The notes under the pieces were generated by a model. The model saw nothing but the letters and a program-made list of their open reading frames with translations, searched no databases and was not told the origin of the DNA. Shown one piece after another: positions 1 to 7,296 of a stretch of 31,642 nt of DNA. A program made the position numbers and the translations under genes. The DNA comes from Lentisphaeria bacterium. Lineage in GTDB: Bacteria > Verrucomicrobiota > Lentisphaeria > Victivallales > Victivallaceae. Location: contig CAAGDG010000076.1 of assembly GCA_900768515.1 (NCBI GenBank), forward strand, positions 1 through 31,642, written 5' to 3'. The first letter of the stretch is position 1; the number at the start of each line of letters is the position of its first letter.

Positions 1-2372
1 CGGGTGCTGTCGTTCTTCATCGAATCCTTGCCGGAGATGCACGGAACCACAAACTTCTTCGTGTAGTCGTAGAGCGCCTGGTTCGCGCGAACCAGCTGGG
101 CAAGTTTGTACTCCCCGTCCGGCGTCTTCTCGCTCTGCACCGGATCCGGCCAGCAGAAGTTGTCGAGGCAGGCCAGCCGGTCCATCCGACCGCCGACCGC
201 GATCACCCGCCGGATCCCGAGATCGATCTCCGAGGCGGCCATGTGGTAGGTGTCGATATCACTGTAACGGGGCAGAAGCGCCGCACTGAGAATCACACCC
301 TCGGTGCTCAAAGGTTCGACCATGGTCACGGTCGCGTCACCGGCGACGTCGCGGCACTTGCCGACAAACGGCTTGACCACGCTCAGTCCCTTGACCTCGT
401 GATCATACTGACGCGCCTTGTATTCGTCGGAACAGATGTTGAGCCGTCCCATCATCGCGAGCAGGTCGGCTCCCGCGTCCCGGCCGGTGAGATCCGGCTC
501 GGGGAACTTCGGGGCCTTCCAGACGGCCTTGAGCGACATGCGCGGCAGTCCGCCGTGCATGAATTCAATGTCGAGCAGCGCGACGGTCTTCCCGTCGTAG
601 AGGATGTGGAACTTGCCGTTGTCGGTGAATTCACCGAGAACCGAAACTTCAACGTCCCGCTCCTTCGCCAGTTGTTTGAATTCGTCGATCTTTTCCGGCG
701 GAACCGCGAAACTCATCCGCTCCTGCGCCTCGGAGACCAGGATCTCCCACGGCTGGAGTCCGGCGTACTTGACCGGCGCCAGCGCCAGGTCCATCCGGCA
801 TCCGCCGCAGAGTTCGGCCATCTCGCCGACGCTGGAGGAGAGCCCGCCGGCGCCGTTGTCGGTGATGAAACGGTAAAGTCCGCGGGTGCGCGCTTCGCGA
901 ATGAAGTCGCCCAGCTTCTTCTGGGTGATCGGGTCGCCGATCTGAACCGCCTGAACCGGACTGTCCTTGTGCAACTCCTCGCTGGAGAAGGTCGCGCCGT
1001 GGATGCCGTCCTTGCCGATCCGGCCGCCGCCCATCACGATCAGGTCGCCGGGACGGATGGTCTTGGACGCGCCGGGAACGCCGTTGATCTCCTTGGGCAG
1101 CGTTCCGACCGTGCCGCAGAAGACCAGCGGCTTGCCGATGTAGCGCGGATCGAAATACTCCCAGCCGTTTCCGTAGGGAATGCCGGACTGGTTGCCGCCG
1201 TCGATCACGCCTTTGTGCACGCCGTCGCGCAGACGCCGCGGGTGGAGCAGGCCTTCCGGAACCTCCTTCTCGTCGGTGAACGGCGAACCGAGGCAGTATC
1301 CCCAGACGTTGATCAGAAGATCGGCCCCCTGCCCGGTCCCGAGCGGATCGCGGTTCACACCGACGATGCCGGTCATCGCCCCGCCGTAGGGATCGAGCGC
1401 GGAGGGACTGTTGTGGGTTTCGACCTTGTAGACCAGATCGAGCTTGTCGTTGAAGGCGATCACGCCGGCGTTGTCGCTGAAGACCGAAACCAGCCAGTCG
1501 ACCTGCCCGGCAATCTCCCGGGTGCTCTTCTGAATAAAGGTCTTGTAGCAGGAGACGATCTCCTGCTTCTTCCCGGTTTCGAGGTCCTCGTAATCGATCT
1601 TCGCGCTGAAGATCTTATGCTTGCAGTGTTCGCTCCAGGTCTGGGCGATCACTTCGAGTTCAACGTCGGTGGGATTGGATCCGAGTCCGTATTCGGCGCG
1701 TCCTTTCGCATGGCGGAAGTAATTCTGAACCGCCTTCATTTCATCGAGCGACAGCGCCAGCGTCCCCCTGCGGCTGATCTCCATCAGCGCCTCATCGGAG
1801 ACTTCGAGATCGTATTCGCGGACCTTGCCGCCGCCGGCGCCGACCACCAGCGGCAGGTTCATCGGAATTCCATTGGAAGCCTCCTCGCCGGACATCACCA
1901 GCACCGACTGGATCAACTCGTTGGCCAGCAGTTTCGAGCCGATGACACCGGCCTGGGCACGGTCGAGTCCGCGCCCGTAGAGCAGGTATTCGGTGGAGCT
2001 GAAAACATGCTCGTCCTCCCGGAGCGGACGCCCGAGAATGTCGCTGATCGCGGCGCGGGCGGAACGGCCGACGTTGTCGGTGACGCCCGGCTTGAAGCCG
2101 ACGCGGATCAGAAAGTCGCAGGGAGGAAGCGACTGAAAGTTCTCCGAGGTCGCCGCACCGACCCGCCACCCCTGCAGCACCGGATTGTAAAGCAGCGCGG
2201 CGATCTGCCGGACCTCTTTTTCGCTGAAGGAACCGGAGACGGTGTAGACATCCCGGCTGAGCACCTTCTCAACCGGGAAATTCAGAAATTTGACGATCTG
2301 TTTTTTCACACCCTCGCCCCGGGCGTCGCTCCATTGGGGCAGCGGCGAAATTTCGATCCGATAGTTCATCAT
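1..2372 (-). CDS. purL: Phosphoribosylformylglycinamidine synthase (PurL), 3' end cut by window
   Basis: ATP- and glutamine-dependent conversion of FGAR to FGAM in purine synthesis. I translated the minus strand from 2372: it begins MMNYRIEISPLPQWSDARG and stays open for 790 codons to the window edge. An N-terminal region of about 200 residues looks like a fused PurS-type domain. It is followed by the family signature SNPTDVELEVIAQTWSEHCK, the substrate loop VETHNSPSALDPYGGAMTG and an AIRS-type ATP-binding domain with GNQSGIPYGNG. The visible part ends at ISGKDSMKNDST, so the C-terminal part is missing. Two adjacent ATGs (2372 and 2369) lie behind an AAGG; I chose the first. This is the longer PurL form with a fused N-terminus rather than the small three-subunit PurS/PurQ/PurL type; whether a glutaminase domain follows cannot be seen. 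A convincing promoter lies at 2413-2441. Confidence 0.93.
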   Translation of the reverse strand, partial: MMNYRIEISPLPQWSDARGEGVKKQIVKFLNFPVEKVLSRDVYTVSGSFSEKEVRQIAALLYNPVLQGWRVGAATSENFQSLPPCDFLIRVGFKPGVTDNVGRSARAAISDILGRPLREDEHVFSSTEYLLYGRGLDRAQAGVIGSKLLANELIQSVLVMSGEEASNGIPMNLPLVVGAGGGKVREYDLEVSDEALMEISRRGTLALSLDEMKAVQNYFRHAKGRAEYGLGSNPTDVELEVIAQTWSEHCKHKIFSAKIDYEDLETGKKQEIVSCYKTFIQKSTREIAGQVDWLVSVFSDNAGVIAFNDKLDLVYKVETHNSPSALDPYGGAMTGIVGVNRDPLGTGQGADLLINVWGYCLGSPFTDEKEVPEGLLHPRRLRDGVHKGVIDGGNQSGIPYGNGWEYFDPRYIGKPLVFCGTVGTLPKEINGVPGASKTIRPGDLIVMGGGRIGKDGIHGATFSSEELHKDSPVQAVQIGDPITQKKLGDFIREARTRGLYRFITDNGAGGLSSSVGEMAELCGGCRMDLALAPVKYAGLQPWEILVSEAQERMSFAVPPEKIDEFKQLAKERDVEVSVLGEFTDNGKFHILYDGKTVALLDIEFMHGGLPRMSLKAVWKAPKFPEPDLTGRDAGADLLAMMGRLNICSDEYKARQYDHEVKGLSVVKPFVGKCRDVAGDATVTMVEPLSTEGVILSAALLPRYSDIDTYHMAASEIDLGIRRVIAVGGRMDRLACLDNFCWPDPVQSEKTPDGEYKLAQLVRANQALYDYTKKFVVPCISGKDSMKNDST

Positions 2373-2412
2373 TCAAACCTTTCCATAGAAGCCGTATAAA
2401 AATTACGGAGTT

Positions 2413-2441
2413 AATTTACACCCGGAAGCGGCCGCTTACAA
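2413..2441 (-). promoter_or_regulatory. Putative purL promoter with internal palindrome
   Basis: On the minus strand TTGTAA (2441-2436) and TAAATT (2418-2413) are 17 bp apart, giving a leader of about 35 nt before purL. A perfect 12-bp palindrome AAGCGGCCGCTT (2426-2437) lies in the spacer and touches the -35 box. It could be an operator, but it does not resemble the E. coli PurR box, so its role is a guess. Confidence 0.45.
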
Positions 2442-2536
2442 ATTCCGATTGCTCTTTTTTAGCGGTTTGGGTGCGCTTTCTTCCGATCCCTCCCGGAGTG
2501 GAAACGACAAATTTGCAATTTTTTTGGGAAAGCGGC

Positions 2537-2564
2537 TTGATTATTTTCCGATCCGGACTATTTT
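2537..2564 (+). promoter_or_regulatory. Putative tRNA-Met promoter
   Basis: TTGATT (2537-2542), a 16-bp spacer and TATTTT (2559-2564) place the start of transcription a few bases before the mature 5' end of the tRNA at 2574. Only sequence similarity supports it. Confidence 0.45.
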
Positions 2565-2573
2565 AAGGGGCGT

Positions 2574-2650
2574 GGCGGGTTAGCTCAGTTGGTTAGAGCG
2601 TCGGAATCATAATCCGCAGGTCCCCAGTTCGAGTCTGGGACCCGCTACCA
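2574..2650 (+). tRNA. tRNA-Met (CAU anticodon), elongator type
   Basis: Full cloverleaf: acceptor stem GGCGGGT/ACCCGCT with a closing G-U pair, D-arm GCTC/GAGC, anticodon loop ATCATAA with CAT at 2608-2610, T-arm CCCAG-TTCGAGT-CTGGG, discriminator A at 2647 and an encoded CCA (2648-2650). The first base pair of the acceptor is G-U rather than the C-A mismatch of initiators and the anticodon stem lacks the three G-C pairs, so this is not tRNA-fMet. The outermost anticodon-stem position (2601 against 2617) is a T-C mismatch. A lysidine-modified tRNA-Ile(CAU) cannot be fully excluded from sequence by eye. Confidence 0.93.
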
Positions 2651-2850
2651 GTTGAAATTTTCCGGGAGCCGCTTCCTCCGCAAAAGTCCGGAAGCGGGGA
2701 TCCCGACCGTTTGGGTCCGAATTTCGATCACGGCTGTAATTGGCGTCTGCGGGCGTCCGTTCGGCAGGTTATCAGAAATTGGGCTTTTTTTTTGCATTGC
2801 GTCTTCCAGGTTCTCCGCCGGCTGCCGCGGAGCGACGCATTCCCGATATA
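2651..2850. other. Intergenic stretch without recognised gene
   Basis: No convincing gene. It holds an 8-bp inverted repeat CCGCTTCC/GGAAGCGG (2669-2676 and 2690-2697) just after the tRNA, without a T-tract, and a run of nine T (2785-2793) that has no good hairpin in front of it. Either might take part in ending the tRNA transcript, but neither is a clear terminator. Short open frames here have no ribosome binding site or recognisable content. Confidence 0.5.
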
Positions 2851-2891
2851 AAAAAACGGGAGACCATGGCCGCAGCCACAGCTCCCGTTTT
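2851..2891 (-). terminator. Intrinsic terminator of the CobN/HmuS-like gene
   Basis: Read on the minus strand, AAAACGGGAG (2891-2882) pairs with CTCCCGTTTT (2862-2853), with an inner TGGC/GCCA stem and a CGCA loop, and ends in a run of T. It lies 30 bp after the stop codon of the large minus-strand gene. The flanking A/T runs would also let it work weakly on the other strand. Confidence 0.85.
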
Positions 2892-2920
2892 CCGGCCCCG
2901 ATGCCGGTCCCGTTTGTCTC

Positions 2921-5900
2921 TCAGATCCGATCGGAATTTCGCACTTTCCGGCGATTGCCGAGGTAGATGGCAAGCACGGCCAGAAGGATGATTCCACCGA
3001 TCACGAGCGCCGCGGAACCGCCGTCATTTCCGGTTTGCGACGGAGGCTCGAGCACCTCCTCACGAAGTTTCTGCCCGCTCACCTCTTTGGCTTTTTCGCG
3101 TTCCCCCGCCAGTTTCCGCTGCTGTTCCAACGCTTTTGCCACCTGCTGTTCGTAGGCTTTGCGCAATTCGGGATCCTGGAGCCGTTCCCGGATCATTTCA
3201 CGCAGTTTTTCATTGCGGGTCGGCGGCAGGTCGAACTTTTTCATGAGTTCGGCATGGACGGATGCAAGCTGCCGAACCGTCGCGGCGTCGGCGTTGTAGT
3301 ATCCCTTCCGGACCGCTTCAAGCATGACGCCTGTCACCTCCTGCAGCGCAGCCGGATTGTGGGTTTCGAAATATTCCGGAAGATCGAGGTTCAGCTTGTC
3401 GTCGACATAGACCTCTTTATACTCCTGCCAGAGATGGTCGTCAAGCAGATCGGGCTTCATCACCTCCCAGCCGAAGGTGTTGCGGAAGACCTCGACAAAG
3501 CTTCCGGTCGCGGAAGCGCCCTCGTCCATCATCTCCCGGATGTATTTCGGATTCAGCACCGTGCTGCGCGCCTCGACCATCGCCGCTTCGCCCGCCTCCT
3601 GAATCCGCGCCCGGCCGGGGGTGCGCAGGTCGTTGAAATAGGCGGAGGGATCCTTTCCCGTCACGTGTCGCGCCGCGAGACTGAGACCGCCGGTGAACTC
3701 GTAGACATGGTCGAGCGAAAGCGGTCCCCAGCTGTTCGACGAGCGGGACTGCACCACCGTGTCGGTGTTGACAAGCGCGGCTTTGAAGACGCCCGGAATG
3801 TGTTCTCCCCAGTGGTCGTCGGTGTAGAGTGCGCCCATGTTGTTCAAATAAAGTTCGGCGATCCCCCGGGTCTCCTCCCAGTTCCCACTGTCCTGCACCA
3901 TTCCGGTGACGCCGGTGCCGAAATTCCCGTTGACGCCGCCGAAGAGACGGGCGTTGCCGAGGGAACGCGCCTCCTCCGGAGAAAAACCATTTTCAATCAA
4001 TGACTTGACAATCTCAAGAGAACCTTCTCGCACGAAATTTCCGAATTCCCCTTCCGGATCCGCCGCGGCCAGCCGGACCGCCTTGTCGATCAATCGCATC
4101 CGGCTGGTGGCCGCCCCCCGGAACTGACCGGAGGTCTGGATCACCACATCGATGCGCGGCCGTTTGAGTTCCGACATCGGAATCAGCCGGACATCCTGCA
4201 CCCGGCCGCGCGAATCCCAGACCGGTTCCACTCCGAGCAGATAAAAGATCTCGCCGATATTCGTCCCCTGCGTGCGGATGAATTCTCCGCCCCAGAGCGA
4301 GAATCCCACCTTTTTCGGATACTCTCCGGTGGATTTGAGCCTGGCGTCGATCAGCGCCTCCGCCAGCTGTTTCCCGACCGCGTAGCTCTCCCGGGTCGGC
4401 GTGCGTTCGGGATCGATTCCGTAGAGGTTCCGGCCGGTCGGAACCGTATCGGGATTCAGCACCGGATCGCCCCCGGGAGATGCCGAAAGGTAGCCGCCGG
4501 AAAAGGCGTTGACGATGGCCGACAGTTCCGCTTCGGTCGATTGCAGCAGCTCCGCCCGGGCCCGGAAGGTGATCTCTTCCGGTTGCGGCTTCGGCTGCGG
4601 AACCGGCCGGGAAGAGGTCCGCTTCCTCCCCTCCGGCTTCTCCCCGGGACGGCCGCCCCTCTGGGCGAGCGCCGCCGCCATCTCAGGCGGAATGTCGCGC
4701 CCGTCGGGGAGCTTGCCGGAGAGCAGCATCCGCCGCGTCTTTTCCCCCTCTTCCGCCTCTCCACGTCCGGCGGGAGCCACGGCGGAGGAGACTTTGCGGA
4801 ACTTCTCCGGATGGGCCAGCGCCTCTCGCGCCCGGGCATGGGCCGCGGCGAGGTAATGTTCCGTGAAGAAATGGAGATCCCGGCGCTGCTCCTCCCGGAC
4901 CTTGCCCGCCTTCAGATCCGCCTGAAACAGAGCGTCTGCGATGGCGTCGACCGTCATCAGCCGGGCGGTTTCGTCCGCTTCCGCCCCGGAGTAGGGCCGG
5001 CCGATCACATACATGCCGCGGTTGACTTTGGCATCCTGAATCTCGTGCAGAAAGTTGTGCAGTCTGCCGAGATCCTCCTCGTTGAGTCTGCCCGCTGCAA
5101 AATCGGCGGAGAGTTTCAGGTCCCGGTCGAAATGTTCCCGGGTCGCGATTTCAACGATCGATTTTGCGTACTCGGACTTGAGCATCGGATTTTCCGCAAC
5201 TTCGTAGTGTTCGAGCTTCTCATGCAGCTGCGAGATCGCGCCGTAACCGTCGGCCTGCATGAATGGCGCGGTCAGATGGCTCACCATCGTGGCGTAACTC
5301 CTTCTCTTTGCAATCTGCGCCTCTCCGACGTTGTTGATGATGTACAAATAATAGTGCGGCATCTCGCCGACCAGCACGTCCGGCCAGTCGTAACTGGAAA
5401 GCGCAACCTGTTTCCACGGCGTAAATTCCAGACTGCCGTGCGTGCCGAAGTGCATCATCGCATCCGCGCCGAAACCGTGCCGGAGATAGAGGTAGGTCGC
5501 GATGTAGGTGTGCGGCGGCGCCATCTTCACACCGTGGACCAGCTTGCTCTCCTCGCTCCCCTCCCCCGGAAGCGACTGCGGCATCAGAATCACGTTGCCG
5601 AACTGGATCCGGCCGATGGCCATGTTGCCCTCCGGAGTGCGGAATGATCTGCCCGGGAATTCGCCGTACCGGTCGACCACGGTCCGATAGAGGTCGGCGG
5701 GCATGCTTTTCCGCACCCAGGCGTGGTACTCTTCCGGGGTGATGGTGACAACTTGAACACGCGGAACGCTCTTTTCCGCCGCCGCATTGCCCGCGTTGGT
5801 GCCGAATGCGGCGTTGTTCGCTTCCAGTTCCGCGTTGAGCGCCTCCGCGGTTTCCGGAAGAGGTCCGGTGTTGTATCCCTCCTGACGCAATCGTTTGAGC

Positions 5901-7039
5901 ACGTTTAGGATGGATTCCGAAACGCCGAGACCGGCGGTGGCGGCCTCCTTGCCGATGGAACCGTAGTAGATGATTGCGATCTTTTTTTCGGAGTTGGGTT
6001 TGCGTTTCAATGCAACGGTCTTGCGCACCAGTTCGGCGAACCGTTCGAGCCGGTCCGGAATCGTGCGGAATTCATAAAGTCCGCGCCGGTTGCGGAAGAG
6101 CGCCGAAAGGACGAAGGGAACCGCCCCGCCGTCCAGTTCCGGCATGGTGATGCTCTGGCTGAGCATGCCGCCGGTCATGCCGCGCTGATCCTTCAGATAC
6201 TCTTCGTACGGCTGATTGACTTTGATCGGACAGAAAAGCGGAATGTTGTATTTTTTCAGAAGCTCGACCGCCTTCTCTCCGAGCCGGCCGTGGGGCTGGT
6301 AGACTACCAGATCCGGCCGGACCGCCTCGAAGACCGGAAGGACATTCCCCATCCCGTTGGCTGCTACAACGTTGAGGCCTTTTTTCTCAAGGGCGTCGAT
6401 CAGATCTTCAAGCGCCCCTCCCCCGTTGCCGGACAGGATGCAGACGGTGGCCGCACCCTCCCGGTAGCGGCCGCTCTTCCGGTACCAGGCAAGATACTCG
6501 TCAAAGGTCCGGAAGGAGTTCTCTTCGGCGATGTGGAAAAAGGGACGCCGCTCAAGCACTTCCGGAGGTTCCGGCCGCGGAGCGTTGATCCGTTTCCCGT
6601 CGATTTCATATCGAATGAAATCGAGCATCCGGCGAAAGTTCTTCTTCCCGCCGGCAAGATACGCCTGAAGAGTTTTCAACTGCTCTTCGGTCAAGGTGTT
6701 GAGTGCGGTTTCACGCCGGGTCGACGCGGTTGTGTAAATCGGTTTTTTCAGTTTGGCGAGGATCTCCTGCTGTTTCCCGGTAAAGTTGAGACCCATACCG
6801 AAAAAGATGATGCAGTCAAACTGCGCAAGCTCTTCTCCATTCTGCTCGCTCCACCGGAGCGGAACCACCTCGATCGCAGGATTGATCTCCTGATCGAGCA
6901 GCGGCGCAAGGATGTAATCAGGATAATTCACAAATGCCACCCGCGTCCGGGAACCATACCGGTGATAAATTCCGCCGAGAGCGGCAACCGCGGCAACCGC
7001 GACGATCAGCAGCAAATACTTTCCGGGAACTTTTCGCAT
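2921..7039 (-). CDS. Membrane-anchored CobN/HmuS-like chelatase-family protein
   Basis: A 1372-residue member of the CobN/ChlH family, large subunits that act on metals in tetrapyrroles. A signal-anchor helix (about residues 8-24) opens it, the family motif HFGTHGSLEFTPWKQ lies at 530-544, a Pro/Arg-rich linker at about 750-825 splits the catalytic region, a charged probable coiled coil covers 1272-1330 and a C-terminal helix (1344-1361) is followed by basic residues. Cobaltochelatase CobN is soluble; two membrane anchors with most of the chain outside the cytoplasm instead match the Bacteroidota HmuS proteins, described as acting on haem during iron scavenging. No CobS/CobT or ChlI/ChlD partner, TonB receptor or cobalamin gene is adjacent. 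RBS AGGAG lies 5 nt before ATG. Monocistronic, with its own promoter and terminator. The family is certain; haem or corrinoid de-metallation or insertion is inference. Confidence 0.85.
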   Translation of the reverse strand: MRKVPGKYLLLIVAVAAVAALGGIYHRYGSRTRVAFVNYPDYILAPLLDQEINPAIEVVPLRWSEQNGEELAQFDCIIFFGMGLNFTGKQQEILAKLKKPIYTTASTRRETALNTLTEEQLKTLQAYLAGGKKNFRRMLDFIRYEIDGKRINAPRPEPPEVLERRPFFHIAEENSFRTFDEYLAWYRKSGRYREGAATVCILSGNGGGALEDLIDALEKKGLNVVAANGMGNVLPVFEAVRPDLVVYQPHGRLGEKAVELLKKYNIPLFCPIKVNQPYEEYLKDQRGMTGGMLSQSITMPELDGGAVPFVLSALFRNRRGLYEFRTIPDRLERFAELVRKTVALKRKPNSEKKIAIIYYGSIGKEAATAGLGVSESILNVLKRLRQEGYNTGPLPETAEALNAELEANNAAFGTNAGNAAAEKSVPRVQVVTITPEEYHAWVRKSMPADLYRTVVDRYGEFPGRSFRTPEGNMAIGRIQFGNVILMPQSLPGEGSEESKLVHGVKMAPPHTYIATYLYLRHGFGADAMMHFGTHGSLEFTPWKQVALSSYDWPDVLVGEMPHYYLYIINNVGEAQIAKRRSYATMVSHLTAPFMQADGYGAISQLHEKLEHYEVAENPMLKSEYAKSIVEIATREHFDRDLKLSADFAAGRLNEEDLGRLHNFLHEIQDAKVNRGMYVIGRPYSGAEADETARLMTVDAIADALFQADLKAGKVREEQRRDLHFFTEHYLAAAHARAREALAHPEKFRKVSSAVAPAGRGEAEEGEKTRRMLLSGKLPDGRDIPPEMAAALAQRGGRPGEKPEGRKRTSSRPVPQPKPQPEEITFRARAELLQSTEAELSAIVNAFSGGYLSASPGGDPVLNPDTVPTGRNLYGIDPERTPTRESYAVGKQLAEALIDARLKSTGEYPKKVGFSLWGGEFIRTQGTNIGEIFYLLGVEPVWDSRGRVQDVRLIPMSELKRPRIDVVIQTSGQFRGAATSRMRLIDKAVRLAAADPEGEFGNFVREGSLEIVKSLIENGFSPEEARSLGNARLFGGVNGNFGTGVTGMVQDSGNWEETRGIAELYLNNMGALYTDDHWGEHIPGVFKAALVNTDTVVQSRSSNSWGPLSLDHVYEFTGGLSLAARHVTGKDPSAYFNDLRTPGRARIQEAGEAAMVEARSTVLNPKYIREMMDEGASATGSFVEVFRNTFGWEVMKPDLLDDHLWQEYKEVYVDDKLNLDLPEYFETHNPAALQEVTGVMLEAVRKGYYNADAATVRQLASVHAELMKKFDLPPTRNEKLREMIRERLQDPELRKAYEQQVAKALEQQRKLAGEREKAKEVSGQKLREEVLEPPSQTGNDGGSAALVIGGIILLAVLAIYLGNRRKVRNSDRI

Positions 7040-7130
7040 CTTCTCTCCTCTTGTTTTTGAAATTTCCTGTCACACCGTTTTTCAGGCCGATGCCGGCGCA
7101 ATCGATTTCCTTTTGCCGGGTGCATGGCAT

Positions 7131-7158
7131 AATATAATTAGATGCGACTAATTTTCAA
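7131..7158 (-). promoter_or_regulatory. Promoter with embedded palindromic operator for the CobN/HmuS-like gene
   Basis: Minus strand: TTGAAA (7158-7153), 16-bp spacer, TATATT (7136-7131), leader of about 85 nt. A perfect inverted repeat AATTAG-N6-CTAATT (7136-7153) fills the spacer and touches both boxes, the classic place for a repressor. Iron or haem control would suit an HmuS-like gene, but the sequence is not a canonical Fur box. Confidence 0.6.
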
Positions 7159-7200
7159 GCCGGAAATGAAATTTAAAACGAAAAAAGAAGCGGAACACCC

Positions 7201-7280
7201 GCCCCGAAGCTCCGTTCGGGGCACTCTGGAAAGAAGGGACGACTGCCGGAGCGAGGAGGGGAATCTGCCTCACTCCGGCA
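7201..7280 (-). terminator. Two hairpins after the secreted esterase gene
   Basis: Just beyond the esterase stop (minus strand) lie an 8-bp stem TGCCGGAG/CTCCGGCA (7244-7251, 7273-7280) and then CCCCGAA/TTCGGGG (about 7202-7220). A T-rich stretch follows only about 15 nt after the second. They may end or protect the transcript; a canonical T-tract is missing, so the terminator call is tentative. Confidence 0.4.
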
Positions 7281-7296
7281 ATCAAGCGAAGAGAAG

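Noticed and set aside
243..2399. Open frame of 718 codons on the plus strand over purL
   Set aside because: It is the antisense of a clear PurL. High G+C at third codon positions keeps the opposite frame open. No domain pattern or ribosome binding site.
2574..2650. Initiator tRNA-fMet
   Set aside because: The first acceptor pair is G-U and the anticodon stem lacks the three G-C pairs of initiators.
7040..7130. Cobalamin riboswitch before the CobN-like gene
   Set aside because: The leader is only about 85 nt and lacks the conserved B12-box and core of that class.
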